NCBI GenBank assembly: GCA_032718475.1
Contig: JAUCBJ010007284.1
Coordinates: 25,476-89,475, forward strand
Length of the DNA: 64,000 nt
From: Nemertoderma westbladi
Taxonomy: Eukaryota > Xenacoelomorpha > Nemertodermatida > Nemertodermatidae
Reading direction: 5' to 3'
This document shows, one piece after another, positions 32,787 to 41,500 of this stretch. The notes below the pieces were generated by a model, which made no database searches, had not been told where the DNA came from, and worked only from the letters and a program-made list of their open reading frames with translations. A program made the translations under genes and the position numbers. The stretch's first letter is position 1. Each line of letters begins with the position of its first letter.

Positions 32787-32999
32787 GAACAAGCGCAATT
32801 AGATGTGGCCTTATTTCGGTTGTTTCACAATGAGAAAGAAATAGAATCCATTTCTGGAGATTTAAAATCGAAGAACGAAGAATGCGACAAGCAGAACAAA
32901 GGGCGAGAGAAGATCGAGGGGCTTGTTAGGAAGAGGAAAAAAGAAACGGCCAGAGTTCAGAGAGAAATGGCTGAGATCGATAAAGAAACACGAGAGAAG
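32787..32999 (+). pseudogene. SMC1-type coiled-coil exon (a)
   Basis: A 71-codon phase-0 exon lies between a TTTTTTTCTAG acceptor and an AAG|GTGAGTAAG donor. It encodes QLDVALFRLFHNEKEIESIS and then a Lys/Glu-rich helix, matching the cohesin subunit SMC1 at its LFKLYHNE coiled-coil segment. On its own it is intact. No upstream SMC1 exon is visible, and the receptor gene and Gypsy-1 lie to the left. The next exon is broken, so this is called part of a decayed SMC1 copy; a real SMC1 gene with far-off exons is the alternative. Confidence 0.6.
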
Positions 33000-33108
33000 G
33001 TGAGTAAGCATCGTATCTGTAGGATTATAAATCAAATTTATAGAGACAATAAATGTCATAATTTACAGAGAATTTATGTACAGTAACCCAGAAAAAAATA
33101 AATAAATA

Positions 33109-33162
33109 ATAAATATAAACCATTACTTCATTTTGCTAAATGAAGTGATGGTTTATATTTAT
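33109..33162. repeat. 24-bp hairpin
   Basis: ATAAATATAAACCATTACTT plus CATT (33109-33132) pairs with its reverse complement at 33139-33162 with one mismatch and a 6-base loop. It sits at the end of an L2-like LINE tail and may be tail sequence; a small hairpin RNA is possible but unsupported. Confidence 0.6.
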
Positions 33163-33480
33163 AATAATAATAATAATAATAATTAAAATATTTATATAGC
33201 GCCTTTCCTAAATTAAGAGCAAGGCGCATGGCACTGTTAAAATGTAGGATTGCTAAAAAATTAGATAAAAACAGTTTAATTAAAACGGACATTGATAACA
33301 TCGTGTGAATATGATTATGCAGATTTACTCGTACTCCAGGTGGAAGTAGTGTGTTTTTAGCCTCGACTTAAAAACCGCGATGGTTGGTGATTGTCGTACG
33401 TTGATTTGCAGTTTGTTCCAAATAGTCGGGGCAAAAAGTAAAGTAAATTTTCTTCGGCCGCTAGGCCAGGGATTACGCAC
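33163..33480 (-). repeat. 3' end of an L2/CR1-like LINE
   Basis: The minus strand encodes FAPTIWNKLQINVRQSPT and then FKSRLKTHYF before a stop near 33310, the usual C terminus of L2/CR1-type ORF2. The 3' UTR includes GGCGCTATATAAA and ends in an ATT repeat, the classic tail of this group. It lies in the intron between the two SMC1-type exons. Confidence 0.75.
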
Positions 33481-33710
33481 AAAGTCTGACGACTTATTTC
33501 CAGTGCGGTCCCCCCAGAACTTTACTCCCCAGAGGAAACTTCGGCACTCATTTAGCTACCACTTAAGGATGCAAGGCAGCCCTGGCTGGTCCCTTTAAAG
33601 CATTCGTGCCAAAACGAAAACTGCCCTGGCCCATGTGAGGATCGAACCCACGACCTACGGGAGATGTGAATTCAATGCAACCACTACACCAAGGTGGAAC
33701 TCAACAGCAA
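33481..33710 (-). repeat. tRNA-headed SINE-like segment
   Basis: On the minus strand 33705-33632 has a pol III A box (TGGTGTAGTGG) and B box (GGTTCGATCC) at tRNA spacing. The T arm can pair (GTGGG with CTCAC) but there is no matching acceptor stem, so it is a tRNA-derived SINE head, not a tRNA gene. The body to 33481 is unassigned. Confidence 0.55.
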
Positions 33711-33890
33711 CCGAGAAAGCGCACTTGCCGTAGTGCACCATGTTGAATCTAGGGATCACCAGCAGTTCGTAGTGGGATGACCTCAGTGACCGGGAGGGCG
33801 TGTAGGGTGACAGTAGATCTCACAGATATACTGGTGCTGTTCCATTCAGACACTTGTAGGTAATCATCGCAATTTTATAGTCTATCCGAC
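33711..33890 (-). pseudogene. L2-like LINE ORF2 fragment, downstream part
   Basis: The minus strand reads KIAMITYKCLNGTAPVYL and then a decayed stretch with stops that resembles the thumb region of L2/CR1 reverse transcriptases. It continues the 34230-34469 fragment after a 370-bp insertion. Confidence 0.6.
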
Positions 33891-34265
33891 GTTAGATAGA
33901 TAGATAGATAGATTTATTTATACATTATGTAAAAACAATAACAAATACACCAAACAATGTACCGGTATAAAGGTATTGTCCAACATAACATATAGGATTA
34001 CCCCTAAAGCTTTGCAGCTCATTTCCAAGGGGGTCCTTTATGTTACTTGGTTACAAATACAATATTACACTACGCTAACCTAAAACCAATATAAACGTAA
34101 TTAAACTATGTACATGTATAACTTTACCAAGAGCGTGACAATGCCCGACTCAACGATAAAGATGTACAGAACAATTTAATATAAAACGTAATTACAGTAT
34201 AAATAGTAAATAATTAATAAACTAATAACTTACTATAGGACTATTGTACCTATTTTTACATTTTT
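33891..34265. repeat. AT-rich insertion with (GATA)n end
   Basis: About 370 bp interrupts the L2-like ORF between LHWLPVQR and the KIAMITYK block. The hexamer GACGTT flanks both sides (near 33889 and 34267). One end is a GATA microsatellite, as in short non-LTR elements. No coding frame is seen. Confidence 0.5.
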
Positions 34266-34469
34266 ACATAGACGTTGCACTGGAAGCCAATGTAGTTGCA
34301 TTAGTACAGGGGTCATTCGTTGCCTGTCACTTTTCTTGAGACCAACTAAAAGACGCGCCGCACAGTTCTTCACATATTGTAGCTTTTTAATGGATTCAGT
34401 CGGAAGACCGTAATAAAGGGAGTTGCAGTTGTCCAATTTACTTGTGACAACAAGTAAATATGACAACAT
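34266..34469 (-). pseudogene. L2-like LINE ORF2 fragment, upstream part
   Basis: The minus strand encodes VVTSKLDNCNSLYYGLP, then KKLQYVKNCAARLL and LMQLHWLPVQR. These are hallmark blocks of the L2/CR1 reverse transcriptase C terminus. It is 5'-truncated near 34469. Confidence 0.75.
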
Positions 34470-34577
34470 TTACAGTTACAGTGACAACAACAACATTTAC
34501 TTGTGTACTTTATTATATTTTAACACATTTATTAAACAGCCCTGGATACTTTCGATATCGTTGTCTTTGTATTTTAG

Positions 34578-34658
34578 GAAACTGATTTGAATCGGGAAGA
34601 CATCCCATGCGAGTAAGAAATTGGAGCAGGTTAAACGGAGTTTGGCTCAGTCTAAAAG
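34578..34658 (+). pseudogene. SMC1-type exon (b), frame-broken
   Basis: After a TATTTTAG acceptor the exon begins ETDLNR in the phase expected from exon (a). An apparent deletion and frame change follow, and TSHASKKLEQVKRSL then matches the SMC1 segment TSHKIKKLEAAKKSL in another frame. About ten codons between the two blocks are missing and the in-phase reading hits TAA. A possible donor AAAAG|GTTAGA lies at 34658. This supports a decayed SMC1 copy. Confidence 0.55.
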
Positions 34659-34895
34659 GTTAGACGGGGCGATATACAGAAAAGTGGCCAAACCAGAGTC
34701 ATTTTTGTGTAAAAAATAAAGTTACTCAAAACCAACTTTGATATATTCTGAAAGCTCAGAGTCTGTAGAAGCTAGTGCGAGTATATATGATCTGTAACTG
34801 CTTGTCCCTTCCTGTCCACTTCCTGTAACCACTATTTTAACACATTTTCTAGGATAATTGGTAACAAGCGTGGGACATTTACGACAAATATTTCC

Positions 34896-35158
34896 TATAA
34901 ATTATGGCACCACTGCATTATAACGACACCCCCAGCACTAGATTTTACATTATAATTTGATAATAGACATGTGGCTGTAGGCAGGTTAGTAAAAGAGCAG
35001 GTTACAGAGGCGAGTTAGGGGAACCAAAACAATAAATGAAAGTTAACACGTAGTCGTAATGCAAGATTATGTTTATCAGTATAAAAGTGCTGGGATGTCG
35101 TTATAATGCAGTTAGTGTCGAGTGGGTGTCGTTATAATGCAGTAATGGCATAAATTAT
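34896..35158. mobile_element. MITE-like element with inverted ends
   Basis: The left end ATAAATTATGGCACCACTGC, followed by ATTATAACGACACCC, is the imperfect reverse complement of the right end (GTGTCGTTATAATGC, then AGTAATGGCATAAATTAT). The arms are about 45 bp. The right arm contains a second TGTCGTTATAATGCAG copy about 31 bp apart. It is about 263 bp long, non-coding, with no clear target duplication beyond the AT-rich ends. Confidence 0.6.
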
Positions 35159-36179
35159 TACTATTATTCTGGGAGTTTATAGATTACAAAATGAAATTAT
35201 GTTATTTATGATTGTTTTATTAAGTTTTTTTTTGTTTATTGTTTGTTTGTATATTTGTTATGTTTATGTTACTCTAATATGTTTTAGAAAATTTAATCAT
35301 TGTCAGGCCTAAAGGAACAAAGTGATTTAAAAAGATAAATATTAGTACAGTATATTAATTAATTAAAAGAAGTGTTCTGAAGATAAGAGATTTACATCCT
35401 GCGTGCTTGCACGCCACTAGTTTTTACCCTATAATAAAAAAAATTAAATTTATAGTTACAGTATATAGAATTATAATCCTACAGTATAATCATAAATCAT
35501 GTTATAGTTGTAATAGATGGCAGTCGCCATACGAAACGGGATTTCGTTATCACACTGCGTGGTCCAGGCAATCACACTGAACTGAAAGTTTCTCAGATAC
35601 CAACCGAGGGTATGATCCATTATATTTCACTCTGTTTTTTTAAACTTGAAATGATGGCTGGCACCCGGTCAGCGGGGTTGCATGTCGCGCATTCTACTAC
35701 TACCATTTACAACTTCTGTTCAACCAAGGACACATTACTTTCAACCCTCTGCACTGGTAAGTGTGTCGTACTAAAGCGACGCTGTTTGATTGCGCTAAGA
35801 TATATTATTATTTTTATTATTTATTATTGACCAGAAAGGTCCAGTTAGAATTGAATATACACAACACAATAATCAGATCAAGACAACAACAAATTGATAC
35901 TTTACGAAACGAAATGTGAAAAGCAATATCATAATGATTCATAATATCGGTAAAGTATAGCAAAACCTATAAAAGAAAAGAAAATGGGTACCAGCCGCGG
36001 CACTCAAAGATCCTGAAAGATCCATATAATCCTAAATAAACGCCATAATCCGAGTAACAAACAAGATGAAAATAATTTGTATATATACTCAGAGAGAACC
36101 CAAACGTTACGTACATATAAATAAATAAATTAGAGTTAGAAAAATATGTCGACTACATAATATATAACAAATCGAAATC
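35159..36179. other. AT-rich gene-free interval
   Basis: No supported gene, RNA or bounded element is seen. Short A/T runs dominate. The frame at 35612-35830 has no recognisable protein features. Confidence 0.55.
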
Positions 36180-36276
36180 TAAATACAATAAATACTAAAT
36201 CTCCAGCACTTCTAACAGTTCGTATATGTATTGCATAATGGTATGTTATTGGATCACCAGACAAGACCGCGGAGGG
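36180..36276 (-). pseudogene. C-terminal end of a LINE-like ORF split by BEL-3
   Basis: The minus strand continues, across the BEL-3 insertion, the frame at 57305-57500: the SSP codons on the far side join SAVLSGDPITYHYAIH here once one copy of GAGGG is removed. This shows that BEL-3 landed inside an existing open frame. Confidence 0.5.
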
Positions 36277-36355
36277 TGTTCGCGCTTTCAGACCTTTGGC
36301 AGTTTAACCCGCCAAATTAGGATGTCTTCTAGATAATAAATCGCTTTTAGCCTCT

Positions 36356-37286
36356 ACTACTACTATGATCGGCATGCTGCATTGCAGCTGCATTTTTAAG
36401 AATGCTGTGCCGGCTTGTCAACAAAATTGCACCGCCACAACTCCCTATCACCCATGACATTTGCTAGATCATCCGCATCTTTAAGGCCAGTGTCCTTTAA
36501 GATGCGTCTCAAGAAAGTCATGGGCTGTCCACCATGCTTATTCACTCCATGAGGCTGCCAAAGTACAAGATTATGCACTGGCTGGTCCTCACGGCGAAAG
36601 CAATGTCCTGCAAAGCGGAGGCGATTTTGTTCTAGTGTCAAGCTTGGGGGAACCAATGAGACACCTCCAATGTTATATAGTGTCTGGTTGGAGATGTGTG
36701 CATTGTACTTGACACAATGAACCCGGCGTAGCATTCTTGTGAATGTGCCATCCAGAGATTTGGTGTCCTCAGCAGTTAGAGCCCAGCATGGACTCCCGTA
36801 GAGGAGTACTGGAACTACTGCTGCTCTAAATAATCGGACCTTAAGTTTCCGATTAATTCTCGGTGACTTCCAAATCCTGGAAAGCCTATTCAAGGCTGCC
36901 CATGCCTTTCCCTTACGTATTCGAAGGTCCTCACCTGACTTCCGGATCCATGATCCCAGGTAACAGAAGTCGTCCACATGCTCAAGCATACCATCCTTTG
37001 AGCTTATGCTCATCCGATCAGAGACTTGCTGAGGACTTTCAAAGTTAACTGTCAGAATTTTGGTCTTTCTGGAGTTAATAAAAAGACCAACACTAGAAGC
37101 AGCATGTTCTAATGAGCTGAGGAGCCGTTGGGCTCCCTCTAATGATTCTGATAGTACTCCTAAGTCATCAGCAAAGTCTAGATCAGTTAGGTACTTGGCA
37201 GGATTTCCTCGACTTCTGGAGCCAGTAGGTGGAGTTATCATCACCCCATCATCATTATAATGATCTAAGGACATGCGTAGAACGCA
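36356..37286 (-). mobile_element. LINE-2: second copy of the RTE-like LINE
   Basis: A 931-bp 5'-truncated copy lies in the BEL-3 3' LTR with the duplication TTTTAGCCTCT at 36345-36355 and 37287-37297. Its 292-codon frame (37274-36396) covers the FADD block and the C-terminal domain and differs from LINE-1 by only a few residues. The 3' end is an AGTAGTAGT tract. It inserted after BEL-3. Confidence 0.93.
36396..37274 (-). pseudogene. LINE-2 RT C-terminal fragment
   Basis: This is an open 292-codon frame starting at an internal Met of the RT palm (MSLDHYNDDG), with the catalytic FADD, the NSRKTKILTVNF block, the GSWIRKSGEDLR region and the RLRFAGHC C-terminal domain. It lacks endonuclease and most of RT, so it is a dead-on-arrival copy although no stop interrupts it. 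Confidence 0.85.
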
Positions 37287-37668
37287 TTTTAGCCTCTGAC
37301 AAGTATTTGATTCACTACACTAGTTGAAACCAATCTGTGCGCGATCATTCACCCGCTGGATATACCCGGGAGATTGACTTCGACGGCTTAATCTTATTGC
37401 TATGTAAGCCTAATGTATTATTCGACTGACAGTATTATATAATCTCTGACAATATTATTCACCTTCGGGGAATATTAACAGTTCCCTTTGGACGTGGCGC
37501 TCTATCTATATAAACAGAGCTATGACTTAAACTACACGCAACGATATGGCTTAGTTACAATTCACATATATGGCGCATTCTTTAGGAAATGCTTCGTTAT
37601 CAGTCTCACTCATACACAATGCTGCACAATACTGCACACTGATCTGCCGATCTTCACTGATTTTAGTC

Positions 37669-37681
37669 ACATATAAAAGGA
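37669..37681 (-). promoter_or_regulatory. TATA-like tract in BEL-3 3' LTR
   Basis: CCTTTTATATGTG on the minus strand, at the position conserved in all family LTRs before the GAAGATCGGCAGATCAGTG block. Confidence 0.35.
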
Positions 37682-38120
37682 ACACGGACCGAATCATGTA
37701 GGGTCTATCAAATAACATTAGATTCACTTCAAACCACTTTAACATAAGTCACAATCGTTATATGTAACCTGTCTCTCTTACCTTCGGTATATCAAGAATA
37801 TTGGGTTTTCGGGGTTATTTCTCGTTATTCCAAATATAATATTTCATCAACCATATAATGAAGGACCGACAGTAAATAGCAGTATAACGTTATAAAAGTA
37901 TGCACGATAAGATATATGCATTGCCCAGTTGAGTTTATTAAGTTAAGACAATCAGATAACGGATATATGTCCTTATAATTAAGCCTACTAGTGTTAGGCT
38001 AAAAGCAGAAAAACACAAATATTCCAAAAGCCGTTCTTTCCTGGCTCAGGACAGAATGATAACACTGCCCATAATGCATTGCGTGATTTCTCGGAAATTT
38101 CTGTACAAGAGCCGTAAAAA

Positions 38121-38132
38121 CGCTCTGATTGG
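38121..38132 (-). promoter_or_regulatory. Conserved CCAAT box in BEL-3 3' LTR
   Basis: CCAATCAGAGCG on the minus strand, identical in the other three LTRs. Confidence 0.55.
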
Positions 38133-38508
38133 TTGACTGAACTAAGAGACACCGTAGAACAAAGAAAATCGACACGTATGAATATCAGCTGTTAACCGTC
38201 GTCATAGTAACTTCTGTTCAAGAGTATCTAGCCCCTTTTGCGTCACGGAATTGCCATAGAATCATCAACTATGCCTTCCACAGTACACATACGGAAGAAA
38301 TAGCTCTTAGATCCTCTAAAAAACACTGATACAGCAATAATACGGTCTCTTACGCCTATTAAATCAACTACAGAGTATTGTAATGGAAAAATAAGAAAAA
38401 TAACGGGGCAATTCAGCAAAGGCTTTTACACCGCTCCCAGAAAATGGGATTTTCAGTCTATAAAATTTAAAAATCACAGTTTCTAAAACATAAAGATACT
38501 CTAAACAG

Positions 38509-41500
38509 TTAGTCTTTCTTACGCGGACGGCATTTACGCAGTTTTTTGAGGCTAGCAAGAGTCTTTTTCTCTTTGGGGCGAGCCACTTTACGAGGAGGGC
38601 TGTAGCTCCTAGGCGAAGGGTGCAATACAATTGCATCAGAAGGTGTAGGGTTACGATCGGTATACCCGCCGGTCGAAGTACCTGGTTGATTGATATCAAC
38701 CTCAGTGGAGCGAGGTCTAACGGCCTTTAGAGCGCGTCTCAGGACAGCAGCTCCTACGGGTCCTTGACGGGTCGTCTGGACACTAGCGGTGGGTGGACCG
38801 TGAGTGGTGAGGAACTTTCTCGGTTTAATGGTTCTCTCCAGCTCGCGTTCTCGGGTTCGATATTCATATGGTCGCCGAGATACTTCCTGTAGTTCAGGAT
38901 GCGAGTTCACAAAGATGTCGCCATACTCAGGGTCCTGACGGATAAAATTGATCAGGTGATATGTGGTTATATCATTAGGGTTGACGTTTCTAAGGTATTT
39001 TCTGACAAACTTGGTGGAAATACACTCACCAACACGCTTCATTAACTCGTAACTTGGTACGCGTGTTTTCTGTTCAATCGACGCGAATAGATAAGGATGG
39101 AACGCGTAAACTCCCTCGTAAGCTCGTCCAGGGTAATAGCGATGTCGGGATTCGCAATGTAAATCCGCGTTCGCTTCCCAAGCTCGGATGTATCGCAGGG
39201 TGATCATCTCGTCTACGCTCTCTAAATCGCGATTAAAGGGACAATTGTAACTTTCATGTCCTTTAAGTTGACAGTAGTGACATTGAGTCATAAATTGTGG
39301 ACAGACGGCAAAAATATGAGAGTTATTAAGTCTGCAATAAGCACAATATATTTCCATCATCGGTTGTTCGAGGAAATAGGAACAAGGTACGTTTGAGTCT
39401 AGAGGGGTGAAGTGGTCTCTCGATGCGCATAATCGACAACGTTTTCGAGAAACGTAGTTGGCGTGTCGATAATCGTACGCTGTGAGACGTTGTGGACCTT
39501 GATACCACTCTATGACATAATCATTATCACTGCTCCGGGAAGCTGTAGGCTGAATCGCTTCTGCTTCCAAGCATACTGGCTCATCCTCCAGCTGCATAGT
39601 CGAAGTGGGTGCGTCTGTCTCAGTAAGTGGACCCACTGTCTGTATTTCCACGACAGAATAACCTGTAGGTATTCGGGGTCTTTGTATAACAGATGAATGT
39701 AAGTTCTGTATACAAACGTCTTGAAAAACGGCAAATCCAGCGCTACTCAGTTTCTCCGCAGCTGAGTCTCTCAGACTGAGTTTGGTCAGCGCGCGGTCCT
39801 TGAACTGACTATCGACGTTACGGAACGGAGTCAGAAAGCGCCGGAAACATTCGAAACGTATAAACTTATTATGTTCGTCTAACTTGGCGAGTTTGGTTCC
39901 AAGTATTAATGGATGAGCGCGTATGGTACGACTGCACACATCGGCTAGCCAACCGGCAAGTGCTGCGTTTTCAAAGATCGTGTATATAGCTAAGGAAGGG
40001 CGAAGTGGAACACTCATAAAGCTATATACGGCACCAGGCGCAGTTAATGGTCCATCAAAATATAAACGAGAGTAATGATCTCCATATACTTGCTGGTAAT
40101 TGATAGGATTTCCAACTTTGAAATTCCATCCATATTCTTGAAAGGCAAGATGTCCGATGGATGTCCGTTGTACTTTAGTAATGCCGCTGGGTGTATTGGC
40201 ATACATCGTGCGAAAGAAACCTCGGCCTTCGGCCCAAGGAGCAATCAGCTGAGTATCAACGAAAGGGTATGGAATGTTTTCCATATTCCGAAAGTCGTTT
40301 TGGAGATCTCCATAAACAGCTGAGCCGATTTTCAGGATTCTTTCGTTAAACAACATTTCGAGCACAGGTTGGGGTAACATTGATCCATCGATACCCATGG
40401 CCGGTTTGCGCTCGGTGTCGGTGACGTAACGCTGCGCGAGCTCGAACTGTCCATGTCGAAGTTTCTTTTGTGTCTCCGTAAGAGTTTCAAAAGAATAATC
40501 AATCACGTCGGAACACACTCGAGTGAATACGTGGGTAGAACCAGCGAGTCCTCGTATATGTATCATTCGCGTAGTTCCTAGTTCTCCCACCGGAACGCTA
40601 CCTTCGTTGTCATAAGTAACAACGCCATACATCTCGATAACGTTAAGAGTCTCGTTCCATTCTTTAGTGGCGTTTTCGAGAGTCATTCCCACTGGATGCC
40701 ACAAAGTAGCGCATTCGCTAGCATTGGGTAAGTCTCTATACTTTAAGCATTGTGTAGTATAGGTTTCCACATCTCCATATCGTTTTATTCTTTCTTCCTC
40801 GAATAACACGTCAAGATTCCAGTGCACTAATCGAGTTTTAATGAATCCATCAAGATTGTACGGAGGTAATATTTCTTTCTCTATTCTAGAAATATTATAC
40901 GGTTTTCGAAATGAGTTTAGTTTAACTAGCTGATCTAGATGTTTTTGTAGTTGTTCGAGTTCAACAAGATCGAGAGGATTGATTAATGGTAGAAACCTCA
41001 GACTATGCGTAGGATCTTCCGGTTTTACCATGTAATATTGCTTTAAATTGACGTAATAAGGGTGATCCTTAATTCCATAAAATGAGTCCGGCAAAGGTCT
41101 AGCGCATATGTTAACATCGTGCACCATGCGACGGACAAGATCCGCTCTATTGTCCGGAGGCTCAACAAGTACACCATCGACACGAGCAGCCTCGATGGGT
41201 GGACACTGCAGCATGGGAGCGTCAGCAATGAGCTCTTGAGATTTGAGATCGGTATTAACCGGTTGAGGCTGTACCGTAGCAAAGAGCTTGTCTTTAAAAT
41301 GAGGAACCATCGAGGGGTGGAGGATCGTTTTGGAATAGAGATCCGTCACGAGAATTTGAGCTTCTGGTTGGGCTAAAGCTGCTTCTTCCCTCTCATTCAG
41401 CTCTATATGTCTCTCCTCGAGCTGATTTTCCTCCGCTTGTTGTTGCAAGCGCTCGTCCAGGAATTCCTGTAAAGAGTAGGTGCGTCCACGTTCGATGTCC

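Larger units (their letters stand above)
36277..38430 (-). repeat. BEL-3 3' LTR, split by LINE-2
   Basis: Without LINE-2 and its duplication it is about 1212 bp, the same as the 5' LTR at 56088-57299. The two are nearly identical; a few single-base differences were seen by eye. It begins TGTAAAAGC after the polypurine-like CTGGGAGCGG at 38431-38440 and ends GCGCGAACA. Confidence 0.92.

Noticed and set aside
33630-33706. Functional tRNA gene on the minus strand
   Set aside because: A and B boxes and a T arm are present but the acceptor arms do not pair; it fits a SINE head.
35612-35830. 72-codon frame in the gene-free interval
   Set aside because: No recognisable features, AT-rich surroundings and no sign of conservation in the window.
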